From assembly GCF_015477775.1 (NCBI RefSeq), contig NZ_JADLQO010000002.1, positions 310,001-374,000 on the forward strand: a DNA stretch of 64,000 nucleotides, read 5' to 3'. The notes below the pieces were generated by a model. It did not search any database, had not been told where the DNA came from, and saw only the letters and a list, made by a program, of their open reading frames with translations. Shown here in pieces: positions 52,409-62,161 of the stretch (position 1 is the stretch's first letter; every line of letters begins with the position of its first letter). The position numbers and the translations under genes are program-made. The stretch is from Nocardia abscessus. Its GTDB lineage: Bacteria; Actinomycetota; Actinomycetes; Mycobacteriales; Mycobacteriaceae.

Positions 52409-52903
52409 TCAGGCGGCGCAGGCCGGGGATTGCTGGTTCAGGTTGGCCAGCGCCTGGCAGGCCCAAGTCTTCTGGACCTTCCACTTGCCGTCCTCCAGGA
52501 CGAACGGAACGTCGACCTGGCTCTCCTGCCCGTTGACAGTGAACTTGGCCTGCGCGGTGACACTGTCACCGAAGGCGGTCACTCCCGTGACCACTGCCGT
52601 GGCGTTGGCCTGCCGGAAGGCTTCGGCCAAGCGGTTGGGCAAGCCGGGGTCGGCTTGGATGCCCTGCACGGAGTCGAGCTTCTGCTCGTTCGGCACCGTG
52701 GGATCGAGGGCCTTCTGCAACAGGGCGTTGAGCTCGTCGACGGTGGGCGGGGCAGGCATGGTCGCGGTGGCCGCGGCGCCGGTCGTGGTGCGGGTCGATT
52801 TGGGCGAGTCGCTCGTGTCGTCGCCGCCGCATGCGGCGAGGCTCAGGGCGGCCACCATGGCCAGGCCGGCGACTGCGAGGCGTCCGGTTCTGCGAAGCTT
52901 CAA
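52409..52903 (-). CDS. MTB12-like secreted lipoprotein
   Basis: A 164-residue lipoprotein with lipobox LSLAAC (about 20-25), a Thr/Ala/Pro linker, then an NTF2-like domain resembling the low-molecular-weight antigen MTB12: PTVDELNALLQKALDPTVPN, FTVNGQESQVDVPFVLEDGK and KWKVQKTWACQALA. Two Cys near the C-terminus may form a disulphide. Unknown function. ATG 52903. Confidence 0.87.
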   Translation of the reverse strand: MKLRRTGRLAVAGLAMVAALSLAACGGDDTSDSPKSTRTTTGAAATATMPAPPTVDELNALLQKALDPTVPNEQKLDSVQGIQADPGLPNRLAEAFRQANATAVVTGVTAFGDSVTAQAKFTVNGQESQVDVPFVLEDGKWKVQKTWACQALANLNQQSPACAA

Positions 52904-53065
52904 CTGTTCGTCCTTTGCGCTCGGATCGTTCCGACGGTGGGAGGGCGCGCAATGGCCGGGGCGGCCATCGAATGGCGAAGCTACTGAGCGTGATTGTGAA
53001 AACCATGAGACGGCCTTCTGGCCGCTGTAAGAGTTGAACCTAGCACCGAAAACGGTCCGGGCGGT

Positions 53066-53950
53066 CTATTCCGCCGACAGGTCGCCCGTGACGGCGGCGA
53101 TCAGCGCGGCGACGGCCGGATCGCGTACGGCCGCCCGCCACGCGATCGCGTAGGTGACCACCAGCGGTGCGCCGCGCAGCGGCCGCCAGACCAGGCCGGG
53201 CAGTCCGTCCACGCGTGCGGAGCTGAGCCCGATCACGTCGGGCCGCGACGGCAGTACCGCGAGCATCTGCGCATGCCCCATCGCGCTCTCGCTGAGCCGT
53301 ACCCGGCCGCCGTGACCGGTCAGCGTGCGCAACAACCAGTCGTGCAGGCCCGCAGCGGATTCACGGGCGAACAAGATCAGCTCCAGATCGCTGAGATCGG
53401 CCGGGTCGAGCAGCGTCCCACGCGCGAGCGGATGCCGCGCGGACATCACCACCCCCAGCTCCTCGCGGGCGACCGGACGTTGCGCGAAACGGCCGGGCAG
53501 GTGCACCGGTGTGCGGACCAGCGCGAGATCGACTTCGTCGTCATCGAGCATGCGCACCTGATCGGCCGTGGTCCCGCCGGTGAGCACCATCCTGGCGCCG
53601 GGCAGCTCGCCGGTGACCAGGTCGCCGATGCGCGCGGGCAGCCGAGGCGGAACGCCGTTCAGCAGCCCGAGGCGCAGCACCGGGGCGTCGGCGGCCGCAG
53701 CGCGCTTGGTCTCTCTGATCGCCTCGTCCATCGCGCGCAGCACGTTCTTGCCGGAGCGCAGCAGCGCCGCACCCGCCGCCGTCAGCTCCACCCGCGGCTC
53801 CCGGACCAGCAGCGGGCCGCCCAGTTCCCGCTCCAGCGCCTTGATCTGCTGACTGAGGGTGGGCGTCGAGATGAACAATCGCTGCGCGGCCCGGCGGAAG
53901 TGCAGCTCCTCCGCCAGGACCACGAAGTACCGCAGCTGCCGCAACTCCAC
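53066..53950 (-). CDS. LysR-family transcriptional regulator
   Basis: A 294-residue regulator: N-terminal winged HTH MELRQLRYFVVLAEELHFRR / AAQRLFISTPTLSQQIKALE, and a C-terminal periplasmic-binding-like effector domain. The effector is unknown and its likely target is not obvious, as neighbours point the same way. ATG 53950 lies 24 bases downstream of pdxS. Confidence 0.93.
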   Translation of the reverse strand: MELRQLRYFVVLAEELHFRRAAQRLFISTPTLSQQIKALERELGGPLLVREPRVELTAAGAALLRSGKNVLRAMDEAIRETKRAAAADAPVLRLGLLNGVPPRLPARIGDLVTGELPGARMVLTGGTTADQVRMLDDDEVDLALVRTPVHLPGRFAQRPVAREELGVVMSARHPLARGTLLDPADLSDLELILFARESAAGLHDWLLRTLTGHGGRVRLSESAMGHAQMLAVLPSRPDVIGLSSARVDGLPGLVWRPLRGAPLVVTYAIAWRAAVRDPAVAALIAAVTGDLSAE

Positions 53951-53974
53951 GCGGCAGACGCTACCGGCCCGCGC

Positions 53975-54877
53975 TCACCAGCCGCGCTCGGCCAGGCGGT
54001 GCGGCTGGGCGATCTCCTCGACGTTGATGCCGACCATGGCCTCGCCCAGACCGCGCGACACCTTGGCCAGCACGTCCGGGTCGTCGTAGAAGGTGGTGGC
54101 CTTGACGATGGCGGCGGCGCGCTGAGCCGGGTTGCCGGACTTGAAGATGCCCGACCCCACGAACACGCCCTCGGCGCCGAGCTGCATCATCATCGCCGCG
54201 TCGGCGGGGGTGGCGATGCCGCCCGCGGTGAACAGCACGACCGGCAGCTTGCCGGTCTCGGCGATCTCGCGAACCAGCTCGTAGGGCGCCTGCAGCTCCT
54301 TCGCGGCGACGAACAGCTCGTCCTCGGGCAGCGACGACAGCCTGCGGATCTCCTGGCGAATCTTGCGCATGTGCGTCGTCGCGTTGGACACGTCGCCGGT
54401 GCCCGCCTCGCCCTTGGAGCGAATCATGGCCGCGCCCTCGGTGATCCGGCGCAGCGCCTCGCCCAGGTTGGTGGCGCCGCAGACGAACGGCACGGTGAAG
54501 TTCCACTTGTCGATGTGGTTGGCGTAGTCGGCCGGGGTGAGCACCTCGGACTCGTCGATGTAGTCGACGCCGAGGCTCTGCAGGATCTGCGCCTCCACGA
54601 AGTGGCCGATGCGAGCCTTGGCCATGACCGGGATCGAGACCGCGGAAATGATGCCGTCGATCATGTCCGGGTCGCTCATCCGGGACACGCCGCCCTGGGC
54701 ACGGATGTCCGCGGGAACGCGCTCGAGCGCCATCACCGCGACCGCGCCCGCGTCCTCGGCGATCTTGGCCTGCTCGGGCGTGACGACGTCCATGATCACC
54801 CCACCCTTGAGCATCTCGGCCATGCCGCGCTTCACGCGGGCGGTGCCGACGGTCTGGGTGGTCTCGGGGGTGGTCAC
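53975..54877 (-). CDS. pdxS: Pyridoxal 5-phosphate synthase subunit PdxS
   Basis: Builds pyridoxal phosphate from ribose 5-phosphate, glyceraldehyde 3-phosphate and ammonia delivered by PdxT. The 300-residue barrel is almost identical to actinobacterial Pdx[21 protein letters not shown] with Lys and Asp at the active site, [46 protein letters not shown] and [27 protein letters not shown] six bases upstream fixes GTG 54877; longer frames to 54955 are rejected. Confidence 0.97.
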   Translation of the reverse strand: MTTPETTQTVGTARVKRGMAEMLKGGVIMDVVTPEQAKIAEDAGAVAVMALERVPADIRAQGGVSRMSDPDMIDGIISAVSIPVMAKARIGHFVEAQILQSLGVDYIDESEVLTPADYANHIDKWNFTVPFVCGATNLGEALRRITEGAAMIRSKGEAGTGDVSNATTHMRKIRQEIRRLSSLPEDELFVAAKELQAPYELVREIAETGKLPVVLFTAGGIATPADAAMMMQLGAEGVFVGSGIFKSGNPAQRAAAIVKATTFYDDPDVLAKVSRGLGEAMVGINVEEIAQPHRLAERGW

Positions 54878-55080
54878 GGCAAACTCCTCCAGCATGTGCG
54901 CCATTCGGTCGCTCGGATGCGAACGCCACGATTCTAGGCGGCCGCAAAAGGCCACTTGATAGCCAGTTGAAGTGCACTGGCCTGGTGTGATCTCGGTTAT
55001 GGCGCACTAGGCCGGGAAGGCGCGGCGATCGTGCCGTCCCGGCGCGGTACTGGACTGCCCGGCCGTTGCCGGGCGCCGGG

Positions 55081-55173
55081 TCACAGCGGGCCGACCACCA
55101 GCAACGTCGCCCAGTACTCCGCGGCCGCGGGACCGATCAGCGGCAACAGGAAATCGAACAGCAGGTACGACAT
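55081..55173 (-). CDS. Thirty-residue hydrophobic membrane peptide
   Basis: Reading the minus strand from ATG 55173 gives MSYLLFDFLLPLIGPAAAEY followed by WATLLVVGPL and a stop: one or two short hydrophobic helices. GGAGGT lies about nine bases upstream, a good ribosome-binding site, and the frame is GC-rich in third positions like real genes here. No family recognised. It sits 203 bases upstream of pdxS. Confidence 0.55.
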   Translation of the reverse strand: MSYLLFDFLLPLIGPAAAEYWATLLVVGPL

Positions 55174-55330
55174 GAACCAACTACCTCCACAACCGAGCGG
55201 GAACGGCCCCGCTGTCAGCAGGACCACGACGCCGAATCGCATGCGTCCCTGTCAGCACTACCCTCCGGCGCCCTGAATCATCGCGACGCTATCACGATCG
55301 TGAAACACATCACACCCGTTCGGCGGCCGG

Positions 55331-56377
55331 TCAGCGGATGGAGCGGACCTCCGGGTCAGCGGTGCCAGACGCCGCCTCGGCCGCTTCGGCGAGCAGTTCG
55401 TCCAGGTGATACGGGTAGACGGTTTCGCCCGAGCGGTCCAGCGCGACGATGTCGGCCGCGGTGCACCACTTGTTTCCGGTGATGGAGCGACGCTCGATCA
55501 CGGTCTGGTTCGCCGCGTGCGGTTCGAAACCACGCACCCGCAGGGCGAAGAACAGCTCTTCGGACCGGATCAGGTCGCCGTTGAAGGGAAACACCGCGAC
55601 CCGTCGCCAGATCGGACCACGCAGATCGGCCGGATCCGCACGGTACCCGGTCTCCTCGTACAGTTCGCGCACCGCCGCCACGCGCAGGCTCTCCCCCGGC
55701 TCGACGCCGCCGCCGACGGTGAACCAGAACGACACGTCCGGCGTCTTCGGGTCGTTGCCGCGCATCAGCAGAGTCCGGTCGTTCTCGTCGAACAGCACGA
55801 TGCGCGCGGTGGTGCGGATGGTGTCGACCGCGAGGCCGGTGGAGGCCGCCGGGGTGGCACGCTCGGTGATCTCGAAGTAGGACGGCAGCGGGGCGGTACC
55901 GCCCAGGTGAAGGATCCGGACCGGGCGCCGCGTGCGCAGCGCCAGCGTGTCGCGCACCGCGTCGTTGTGGAAGCGGCGGGCGATCAGCACCCTCGCCTCG
56001 GCGTCGGCCAGTTCGGCGACCAGTTGCGGACGGAGCGTGCCGATGTCCACCGCCGACAGCGCGGAGGACAACCGGTTCTCCACGGTCTCCCGCTCGGCGC
56101 GACCGGCGCGCTCGGCCCGGTCCGCCAGCGACGACAGCTGTCTGGCCTGCTCCGACAGGGCCGGATCGGACACCGGACCGGCGATCGCCATGGCGACCGC
56201 CCTGGCCACCACCGCCCGCCGCGCCAGCGCCGCGTCGAGCGCCTGCCAGGACTGGTCGGAGCGCACGTGCAGCCGGTCGAGCCGGTTGGCGGTGGAGTAC
56301 GCCCACAGACCGATCGCGACGACCACCGCGGCGATCAGCGCGAGAACGAGAACGGTCGTCGCGGAGAAGGTGATCAT
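55331..56377 (-). CDS. LemA-like membrane protein fused to a Nudix hydrolase
   Basis: A 348-residue protein. The N-terminal helix (5-27) and ANRLDRLHVRSDQSWQALDA resemble LemA; residues 40-150 are helical. A Nudix domain follows (about 185-335) with a complete box GGGVEPGESLRVAAVRELYE + ETGY, so it should hydrolyse a nucleoside diphosphate derivative at the membrane. Corresponds in place and length to Rv2609c, next to pimA. Overlaps pimA by four bases. Confidence 0.88.
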   Translation of the reverse strand: MITFSATTVLVLALIAAVVVAIGLWAYSTANRLDRLHVRSDQSWQALDAALARRAVVARAVAMAIAGPVSDPALSEQARQLSSLADRAERAGRAERETVENRLSSALSAVDIGTLRPQLVAELADAEARVLIARRFHNDAVRDTLALRTRRPVRILHLGGTAPLPSYFEITERATPAASTGLAVDTIRTTARIVLFDENDRTLLMRGNDPKTPDVSFWFTVGGGVEPGESLRVAAVRELYEETGYRADPADLRGPIWRRVAVFPFNGDLIRSEELFFALRVRGFEPHAANQTVIERRSITGNKWCTAADIVALDRSGETVYPYHLDELLAEAAEAASGTADPEVRSIR

Positions 56378-57498
56378 CCGGCGGCCCGCACTCGCGTGTC
56401 GCCGACGGTCACCGTCTCGTAGACGCGCAGGATCTGTTCGGCCACCACCGGCCAGTCGTACTCCCCGACCACCTGCGTCGCGGTGTGCACCAGCGCCTCC
56501 CTGCGCACCTCGTCGGTGAGCACGGTGTGCAGCGCGGCGGCCAGGGCCGCCGAATCGCCGACCGGGACCAGCATGCCCGCCGTACCGTCGCGCAGCACTC
56601 GGCGGAAGGCGTCCAGTTCGCTGGCCACGACCGCGGTGCCCGCGGCCATCGCCTCGATCAGGATGATGCCGAAACTCTCCCCGCCGAGGTTGGGCGCGAC
56701 GTACACGTCCGCGCTCCGCATCGCCGAAGCCTTCTCCTCGTCGGATACCTGGCCGAGGAAGCGCAGGTGACCGGACAGCTTGCCCGTTTCACGGCGCAAA
56801 CGTTCCTCGTCGCCGCGGCCGACGATGAGGATCTCGACGTCGGGATGCCTGCGCACCAGATCGGGAAGCGCGCCCAGCAGCACCTCCATGCCCTTGCGCG
56901 GCTCGTCGTAGCGTCCGAGGAACAGCACCGTCCCGCCGGGGCGCGGATAGCCGGGCAGCATGGGCGCGCGGGCGAACGCCGGGACGTCCACGCCGTTGGG
57001 GATCTCCACCGCGTCCGAGCCAAGCGCCTCGACCTGCCAGCGCCGCGCCAGCTCGGAGACGGCGATGCGGCCCGCGATCTTCTCGTGGTACGGCCGCAGC
57101 ACCCCCTGAAAAGTGCTCAGCACCAATGATTTCGTCGTCGAGGTGTGGAAAGTCGCGACGATCGGGCCCTCGGCGATCTTCAGCGCGAGCATCGACAGGC
57201 TCGGCGCGTTCGGCTCGTGGATGTGCAGCACGTCGAAATCGTTGCCGTCGATCCAGCGGCGAATTCTGGTGTAGGCCATGGGTCCGAAGGACAGCCGGGC
57301 CACCGACCCGTTGTACGGGATGGCCACCGCGCGGCCCGCCGACACCACGAACTCCGGCAGCGGGGTTCCGTCGGACGCCGGCGCGAGCACACTCACCTTG
57401 TGCCCGCGTTCGTTGAACACCCGCGCCAGCTCGACGACATGCGCCTGCACCCCGCCGGGGACGTCGAACGAATAGGGGCAGACCATGCCGATCTTCAT
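56374..57498 (-). CDS. pimA: Phosphatidylinositol alpha-mannosyltransferase PimA
   Basis: Adds the first mannose from GDP-mannose to phosphatidylinositol at the inner face of the membrane, starting PIM, LM and LAM. The 374-residue GT-B glycosyltransferase starts MKIGMVCPYSFDVPGGVQAH (acceptor loop) and has ATFHTSTTKS, VLFLGRYDEPRKGMEVLLGA (GT4) and PNLGGESFGIILIEAMAAGT. ATG 57498 overlaps the acyltransferase stop by four bases. Confidence 0.96.
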   Translation of the reverse strand: MKIGMVCPYSFDVPGGVQAHVVELARVFNERGHKVSVLAPASDGTPLPEFVVSAGRAVAIPYNGSVARLSFGPMAYTRIRRWIDGNDFDVLHIHEPNAPSLSMLALKIAEGPIVATFHTSTTKSLVLSTFQGVLRPYHEKIAGRIAVSELARRWQVEALGSDAVEIPNGVDVPAFARAPMLPGYPRPGGTVLFLGRYDEPRKGMEVLLGALPDLVRRHPDVEILIVGRGDEERLRRETGKLSGHLRFLGQVSDEEKASAMRSADVYVAPNLGGESFGIILIEAMAAGTAVVASELDAFRRVLRDGTAGMLVPVGDSAALAAALHTVLTDEVRREALVHTATQVVGEYDWPVVAEQILRVYETVTVGDTRVRAAG

Positions 57499-58463
57499 GG
57501 CGATACGTCTCCCTGCTCGGCCGCGAGGCTCGCCTGTGCGGTGGCGATCATGGCGCGCCGCTGGGGCGAGAGATCGCTCTCCCACAATGGTTGCAGCATG
57601 TGCCAATCCGCGGGGTGCTCGGCGATATTCGCCGCGAAGCGGTCCGCCAAGGCCTGGGTGGCCGCGACCACCCCACCGGAAACGTCCAGCGGCGCCTCGG
57701 TTTTCAGGCCCCAGTTCTCGCGGCCGTCGGCATCCACCTCGAACCACGCGTGCACCGGGATCAACGCGGCCCCGGTCTCGATGGCCAGTTTCGCCGCGCC
57801 CGCGGGCATCCAGGTGCGTTCACCGAAGAACTGGACGGGGACGCCCTTGCCGGTGAGGTCGCGTTCGCCCATCAGGCACACGATCTTGTTCTGCCGTAGG
57901 CGCGCGGCCAGCTGGACGAACGGCGGTTGCTCGCCACCGGTCAGCGGGAACACCTCGAAGCCGAGGCTTTCCCGGTAGGCGACGAACCGCTCGAACAGCG
58001 ATTCCGGCTTCAGTCGCTCGGCCACGGTGGAGAAGGCCCCGTAGTGCTGCACCAGCCAGACGCCCGCCATGTCCCAGTTGCCGGAGTGCGGCAGCACGAG
58101 CACCACGCCTCGCCCCTCCGCCAGCGCGGCGTCCAGGTACGGCAACCCGTCGACGAAGTAGTCGATCGTGGAATGGTCCATCGTCGGCAGCCGGAATGCC
58201 TCCCGCCAGTACCGCGCGTAGGAGCGCATGCTGGCGCTGATCAGCTCGTCCGGCACGTCGGCGGGAAGGACGCCCAGCACCCGCGCCAGATTGCGCCGCA
58301 ACTGGTTCGGCGCGCCGCCCGCGTGGAATTCCCGGTTGGCGCGACGGGCGACGCGGTCCCCGCCCCACTCGAACAATCGCCGGGCCGTCGACTCCGGCAG
58401 CGCGCGCACCAGCCGCCAGCCTGCCGTGTACCCGGCGGCACCGAGCTGCTCGCCGATATTCAT
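57495..58463 (-). CDS. Phosphatidylinositol mannoside acyltransferase (PatA-type)
   Basis: Acylates the mannose of PIM using acyl-CoA. The 322-residue LpxL/HtrB-like protein has the catalytic HSGNWD (about 124-129), LMGERDLTGKGVPVQFFGE and WMPAGAAKLAIETGAALIPV. It corresponds to Rv2611c. ATG 58463 is preferred over GTG 58469; both are close to a GGGGGT. It overlaps pimA, so the two steps are coupled. Confidence 0.94.
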   Translation of the reverse strand: MNIGEQLGAAGYTAGWRLVRALPESTARRLFEWGGDRVARRANREFHAGGAPNQLRRNLARVLGVLPADVPDELISASMRSYARYWREAFRLPTMDHSTIDYFVDGLPYLDAALAEGRGVVLVLPHSGNWDMAGVWLVQHYGAFSTVAERLKPESLFERFVAYRESLGFEVFPLTGGEQPPFVQLAARLRQNKIVCLMGERDLTGKGVPVQFFGERTWMPAGAAKLAIETGAALIPVHAWFEVDADGRENWGLKTEAPLDVSGGVVAATQALADRFAANIAEHPADWHMLQPLWESDLSPQRRAMIATAQASLAAEQGDVSP

Positions 58464-58554
58464 CCGCACCCCCGCGCTGCCGCCGGTCGGCGATTCGTCA
58501 TCACGGATCCCCGGACGCCACCGTCGATCGGTCGGCGTCCGGCACCGGGTGAGA

Positions 58555-59250
58555 TCACGACGGAAGTCCCGTGGCGTCGGTGGTTCCCGCGCTCGGGCGC
58601 TGCGGCTGCCCGGCCGGGATCACGGTGCGCGCTCCCGGCGAGTTGCGTACGGCCAGCACCCGCTGGACGACGGTGACGATGCTGAGCACGGCGAGGATCC
58701 ACATGGCCACGTGCACGGCGTAGGTGAGCCACTCGATCCCCCAGTATCCGCCGATCCCGGTCAACCCGGCGCCCACCAGCACGATGATCAGCCGGTCCGG
58801 CCGCTCGATGAGGCCGCCGTCCGCGGACAGCCCGCTGGCCTCGGCGCGCGCCTTGGCGTAGGAGATCACCTGCGAGGCGACCAGGACGACGAGCGTCGCG
58901 CCGAACAGCGGCTTGTGCTGCTCATGGAAGACCGCCCACCAGGCCAGGCCGCCGAAGATGGCGCCGTCGGCCAGCCGGTCGCAGGTGGCGTCCAGCACCG
59001 CGCCGTACTTCGTGCCGCCGCCGCGCGCCCTGGCCATGGCGCCGTCGAGCATGTCGAACATGACGAACAGCCAGATCACCATGGTTCCCCAGAACAGGTG
59101 TCCGGTCGGGAAGAGCGTGACCGCGGCGACGATGGAGGCGGTGGTGCCGATCAACGTCATGGCGTCGGGAGTGAGTCCCGTGCCGACCAGCGCCCGGCCC
59201 AGCGGAGCCGTCGCCTTGGCGAACGCCTCGCGGCCGAAGAAGCTCAGCAC
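58555..59250 (-). CDS. pgsA: Phosphatidylinositol phosphate synthase (CDP-alcohol phosphatidyltransferase)
   Basis: Joins CDP-diacylglycerol and inositol phosphate, the step before PIM synthesis. The 231-residue protein has six helices and the complete family motif DGAMARARGGGTKYGAVLDA-TCD (about 70-92). Matches Rv2612c (pgsA1) in position between HIT and the acyltransferase gene. ATG 59250. Confidence 0.95.
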   Translation of the reverse strand: MLSFFGREAFAKATAPLGRALVGTGLTPDAMTLIGTTASIVAAVTLFPTGHLFWGTMVIWLFVMFDMLDGAMARARGGGTKYGAVLDATCDRLADGAIFGGLAWWAVFHEQHKPLFGATLVVLVASQVISYAKARAEASGLSADGGLIERPDRLIIVLVGAGLTGIGGYWGIEWLTYAVHVAMWILAVLSIVTVVQRVLAVRNSPGARTVIPAGQPQRPSAGTTDATGLPS

Positions 59251-59273
59251 GGCAGATCCGCCCGGTCGCTCAT

Positions 59274-59873
59274 CTACGCCTCCTTCCAGGCCGCCGACAG
59301 CAGCGCCCTGGTCTCGCGCAGCAGCTGCGGCATCACCTTCGCCCCGCCGATGACGGTGATGAAGTTCGCGTCGCCACCCCAGCGCGGCACGATGTGCTGG
59401 TGCAGGTGGTCGGCCAGCGACCCGCCCGCCACCCCGCCGAGATTCAGCCCGACATTGAACCCGTGCGGCCGGGACACCTTCTTCATCACCCGGATCGCCT
59501 GCTGGGTGAAGGCCATCAATTCGGCGCTCTCCGCCTCGGTGAGGTCCTCCAGGTTCGCCACCTTGCGGTACGGCACCACCATCATGTGTCCCGGGTTGTA
59601 CGGGTACAGGTTGAGCACGGCGTACACCAGCTCGCCCCGGGCGACGACCAGACCGTCCTCATCGGACATCTTCGGGATGTCGGTGAAGGGATGGCCGGTC
59701 GAATCCTTGGGCTCCGTGGCCGCCTCCGCGATGTAGGACATGCGGTACGGCGTCCACAGCCGCAGCAGCCGATCCGGTTCCCCGGCGCCGGTGTCCACGA
59801 TGCTGCCCGGCTCGGCCGAAGGCGCGGCCTCGTCCAGATCCGCGAGCCCGTCCGGCACCGTACGCTCGGTCAT
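59274..59873 (-). CDS. HIT-family nucleotide hydrolase or phosphorylase
   Basis: A 199-residue histidine-triad protein: [20 protein letters not shown] and the triad [10 protein letters not shown] (about 158-167). Such proteins cleave nucleoside polyphosphates (AP4A-phosphorylase-like for this subgroup, Rv2613c). ATG 59873 overlaps the thrS stop by four bases, which fixes the start. Confidence 0.94.
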   Translation of the reverse strand: MTERTVPDGLADLDEAAPSAEPGSIVDTGAGEPDRLLRLWTPYRMSYIAEAATEPKDSTGHPFTDIPKMSDEDGLVVARGELVYAVLNLYPYNPGHMMVVPYRKVANLEDLTEAESAELMAFTQQAIRVMKKVSRPHGFNVGLNLGGVAGGSLADHLHQHIVPRWGGDANFITVIGGAKVMPQLLRETRALLSAAWKEA

Positions 59874-61930
59874 GCCCCACCCTTGCTCGATCGGATCTCG
59901 AAACCGTCGGCCGTCGGCGACGCGTTCTCCCGGTGGGCGATCCACGCGACGATGGTGGCCACCGCGTCGTCGACCGGGACACCGTTGACCTGGGTGCCGT
60001 CGCGGAAGCGGAAGCTCACGGCGTTCGCGTTCACGTCGCGCTCACCGGCCAGCAGCATGAACGGCACCTTTTGCGCGGTGTTGTTGAAGATCTTCTTCTG
60101 CATGCGGTCGTCGCTGCGGTCCACCTGGGCGCGGACGCCCTGGTCCTGCAACCGCTCGATCACCCGATCCAGGTGCGGGGCAAAGGCTTCCGCGACGGGG
60201 ATGCCGACGACCTGCACGGGCGAGAGCCATGCCGGGAACGCGCCCGCGTAGTGCTCGGTGAGCACGCCGAAGAATCGCTCGATGGAGCCGAACAGGGCGC
60301 GGTGGATCATGACCGGCCGCTGCTTGGTGCCGTCGGACGCGGTGTACTCCAGGTCGAAGCGCTCGGGCAGGTTGAAGTCCAACTGGATGGTCGACATCTG
60401 CCAGGTGCGGCCCAGCGCGTCCTTGGCCTGCACGGAGATCTTCGGCCCGTAGAAGGCGGCGCCGCCGGGATCGGGCACCAGCTCCAGACCGGAGGCCGAG
60501 GCGACCTTGGACAAGGTCTCGGTGGCCTCCTCCCAGATCTCCTCGGAACCGACGAACTTCTTCGGATCCTTGGTGGACAGCTCGAGGTAGAAGTCGTCGA
60601 GACCGTAGTCCTTCAGCAGATCCAGCACGAACCGCAGCGTGTCGGTCAACTCGCTGTGCATCTGCTCTTTGGTGCAGTAGATGTGCGCGTCGTCCTGGGT
60701 CATGCCACGCACCCGGGTGAGCCCGTGCACCACGCCGGACTTCTCGTAGCGGTAGACCGAGCCGAACTCGAACAGCCGCAACGGCAGTTCCCGATACGAC
60801 CGGCCCCGGGCACGGAAGATCAGATTGTGCATCGGGCAGTTCATCGGCTTGACGTAGTAGTCCTGGCCGGGCTTGCGGACGGTGCCGTCCTCGTTGAACT
60901 CGGCGTCCAGGTGCATCGCGGGGAACATGCCGTCGCGGTACCAGTCCAGGTGGCCGGACACCTCGAACAGGTGCCCCTTGGTGATGTGCGGGGTGTTGAC
61001 GAACTCGTAGCCCGCCGCCACATGCCTGCGGCGCGAGTACTCCTCGAGTTCCTTGCGGATGATGCCGCCCTTGGGGTGGAACACCGGAAGGCCGGAACCG
61101 AGTTCGTCGGGGAAGCTGAACAGATCCAGCTCCAGGCCCAGTTTGCGATGGTCGCGGCGCTCGGCCTCGGCGAGCAGGTGCAGGTGCTCGTCGAGCGCCT
61201 CCTGCGATTCCCACGCGGTGCCGTAGACGCGCTGCAGGTCCTCGCGGCTCTGGTCACCGCGCCAGTAGGCCGCCGAGCTGCGGGTCAGTTTGAAGGCCGG
61301 GATGAACTTGGTGGTCGGGATGTGCGGGCCGCGGCACAGGTCGCCCCAGATCTTCTCGCCGGTGCGCGGATCCAGGTTGTCGTAGATGGTCAGCTCCTTG
61401 CCGCCGACCTCCATGACCTCCGGGTCGTCGATTCCGGACTTGTCGCTGATCAGTTCCAGCTTGAACGGCTCCGCGGCCAACTCGATCCTGGCATCCTCGA
61501 CCTCGACCACCCGGCGGGAGAACCGCTGCGCGCCCTTGACGATCTTCTTCATCCGGGATTCCAGCTTGGTCAGATCCTCCGGGGTGAACGGCCGCTCGAC
61601 GCGGAAGTCGTAGTAGAACCCGTCCTTGATGTAGGGGCCGATGCCGAGCTTGGCCTCGGGGAACTCCTGCTGCACCGCCTGTGCGAGCACATGCGCCGCC
61701 GAGTGCCGGATGACGTTGCGGCCGTCGTCGGAGTTCGCCGCCACCGGCTCCACGTCGACGTCGGCGTCCGGGATCCAGGACAGGTCCTTGAGCTCGCCGT
61801 CGACCCGGACGACGACCACGGTCTCCGGCCCCTTGGTGGGCAGTCCCGCCTCGCGCACCGCGGCGCCCGCCGTCGTCCCGGCCGGCACCCGGACGAGGGC
61901 GACAGGACTGATAGGGGCTGAGGTGGTCAC
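59870..61930 (-). CDS. thrS: Threonyl-tRNA synthetase
   Basis: Charges tRNA-Thr. The 686-residue class II enzyme has a TGS domain, the editing domain with [16 protein letters not shown] and [20 protein letters not shown] metal motifs, the catalytic domain ([56 protein letters not shown] within motif 2) and the anticodon domain ([16 protein letters not shown]). GGAGAG eight bases upstream selects GTG 61930. No T-box was recognised in the 231-base leader. Confidence 0.97.
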   Translation of the reverse strand: MTTSAPISPVALVRVPAGTTAGAAVREAGLPTKGPETVVVVRVDGELKDLSWIPDADVDVEPVAANSDDGRNVIRHSAAHVLAQAVQQEFPEAKLGIGPYIKDGFYYDFRVERPFTPEDLTKLESRMKKIVKGAQRFSRRVVEVEDARIELAAEPFKLELISDKSGIDDPEVMEVGGKELTIYDNLDPRTGEKIWGDLCRGPHIPTTKFIPAFKLTRSSAAYWRGDQSREDLQRVYGTAWESQEALDEHLHLLAEAERRDHRKLGLELDLFSFPDELGSGLPVFHPKGGIIRKELEEYSRRRHVAAGYEFVNTPHITKGHLFEVSGHLDWYRDGMFPAMHLDAEFNEDGTVRKPGQDYYVKPMNCPMHNLIFRARGRSYRELPLRLFEFGSVYRYEKSGVVHGLTRVRGMTQDDAHIYCTKEQMHSELTDTLRFVLDLLKDYGLDDFYLELSTKDPKKFVGSEEIWEEATETLSKVASASGLELVPDPGGAAFYGPKISVQAKDALGRTWQMSTIQLDFNLPERFDLEYTASDGTKQRPVMIHRALFGSIERFFGVLTEHYAGAFPAWLSPVQVVGIPVAEAFAPHLDRVIERLQDQGVRAQVDRSDDRMQKKIFNNTAQKVPFMLLAGERDVNANAVSFRFRDGTQVNGVPVDDAVATIVAWIAHRENASPTADGFEIRSSKGGA

Positions 61931-62161
61931 GGCTGCGCTCTCCTTGGCGTTTCGTGTGCGGGCTTGGTCCCGCTGGACGGTGGCCGATCGCATGTTCGTC
62001 CGGCGCGACCATGCTACTGTCCCGCCACTTCGGCCCGCCCCTCCGGGCTTTGGGCCGTACCGGTTCGGTTGCGCGGGATTTGCGTTCAGGTGGAGCTCGA
62101 GTTCGGGCGTACCCGGCGAGTCACCCGTATGCGTACGAATCAGGGCTGACCCGGCACGTCC

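Noticed and set aside
59933..61921. 662-codon plus-strand frame opposite thrS
   Set aside because: Shadow of ThrS; composition and lack of a start signal argue against coding.
61931..62161. T-box leader upstream of thrS
   Set aside because: No T-box TGGNACCGCG-like sequence or specifier hairpin could be found; only a short GCGGG/CCCGC stem exists.
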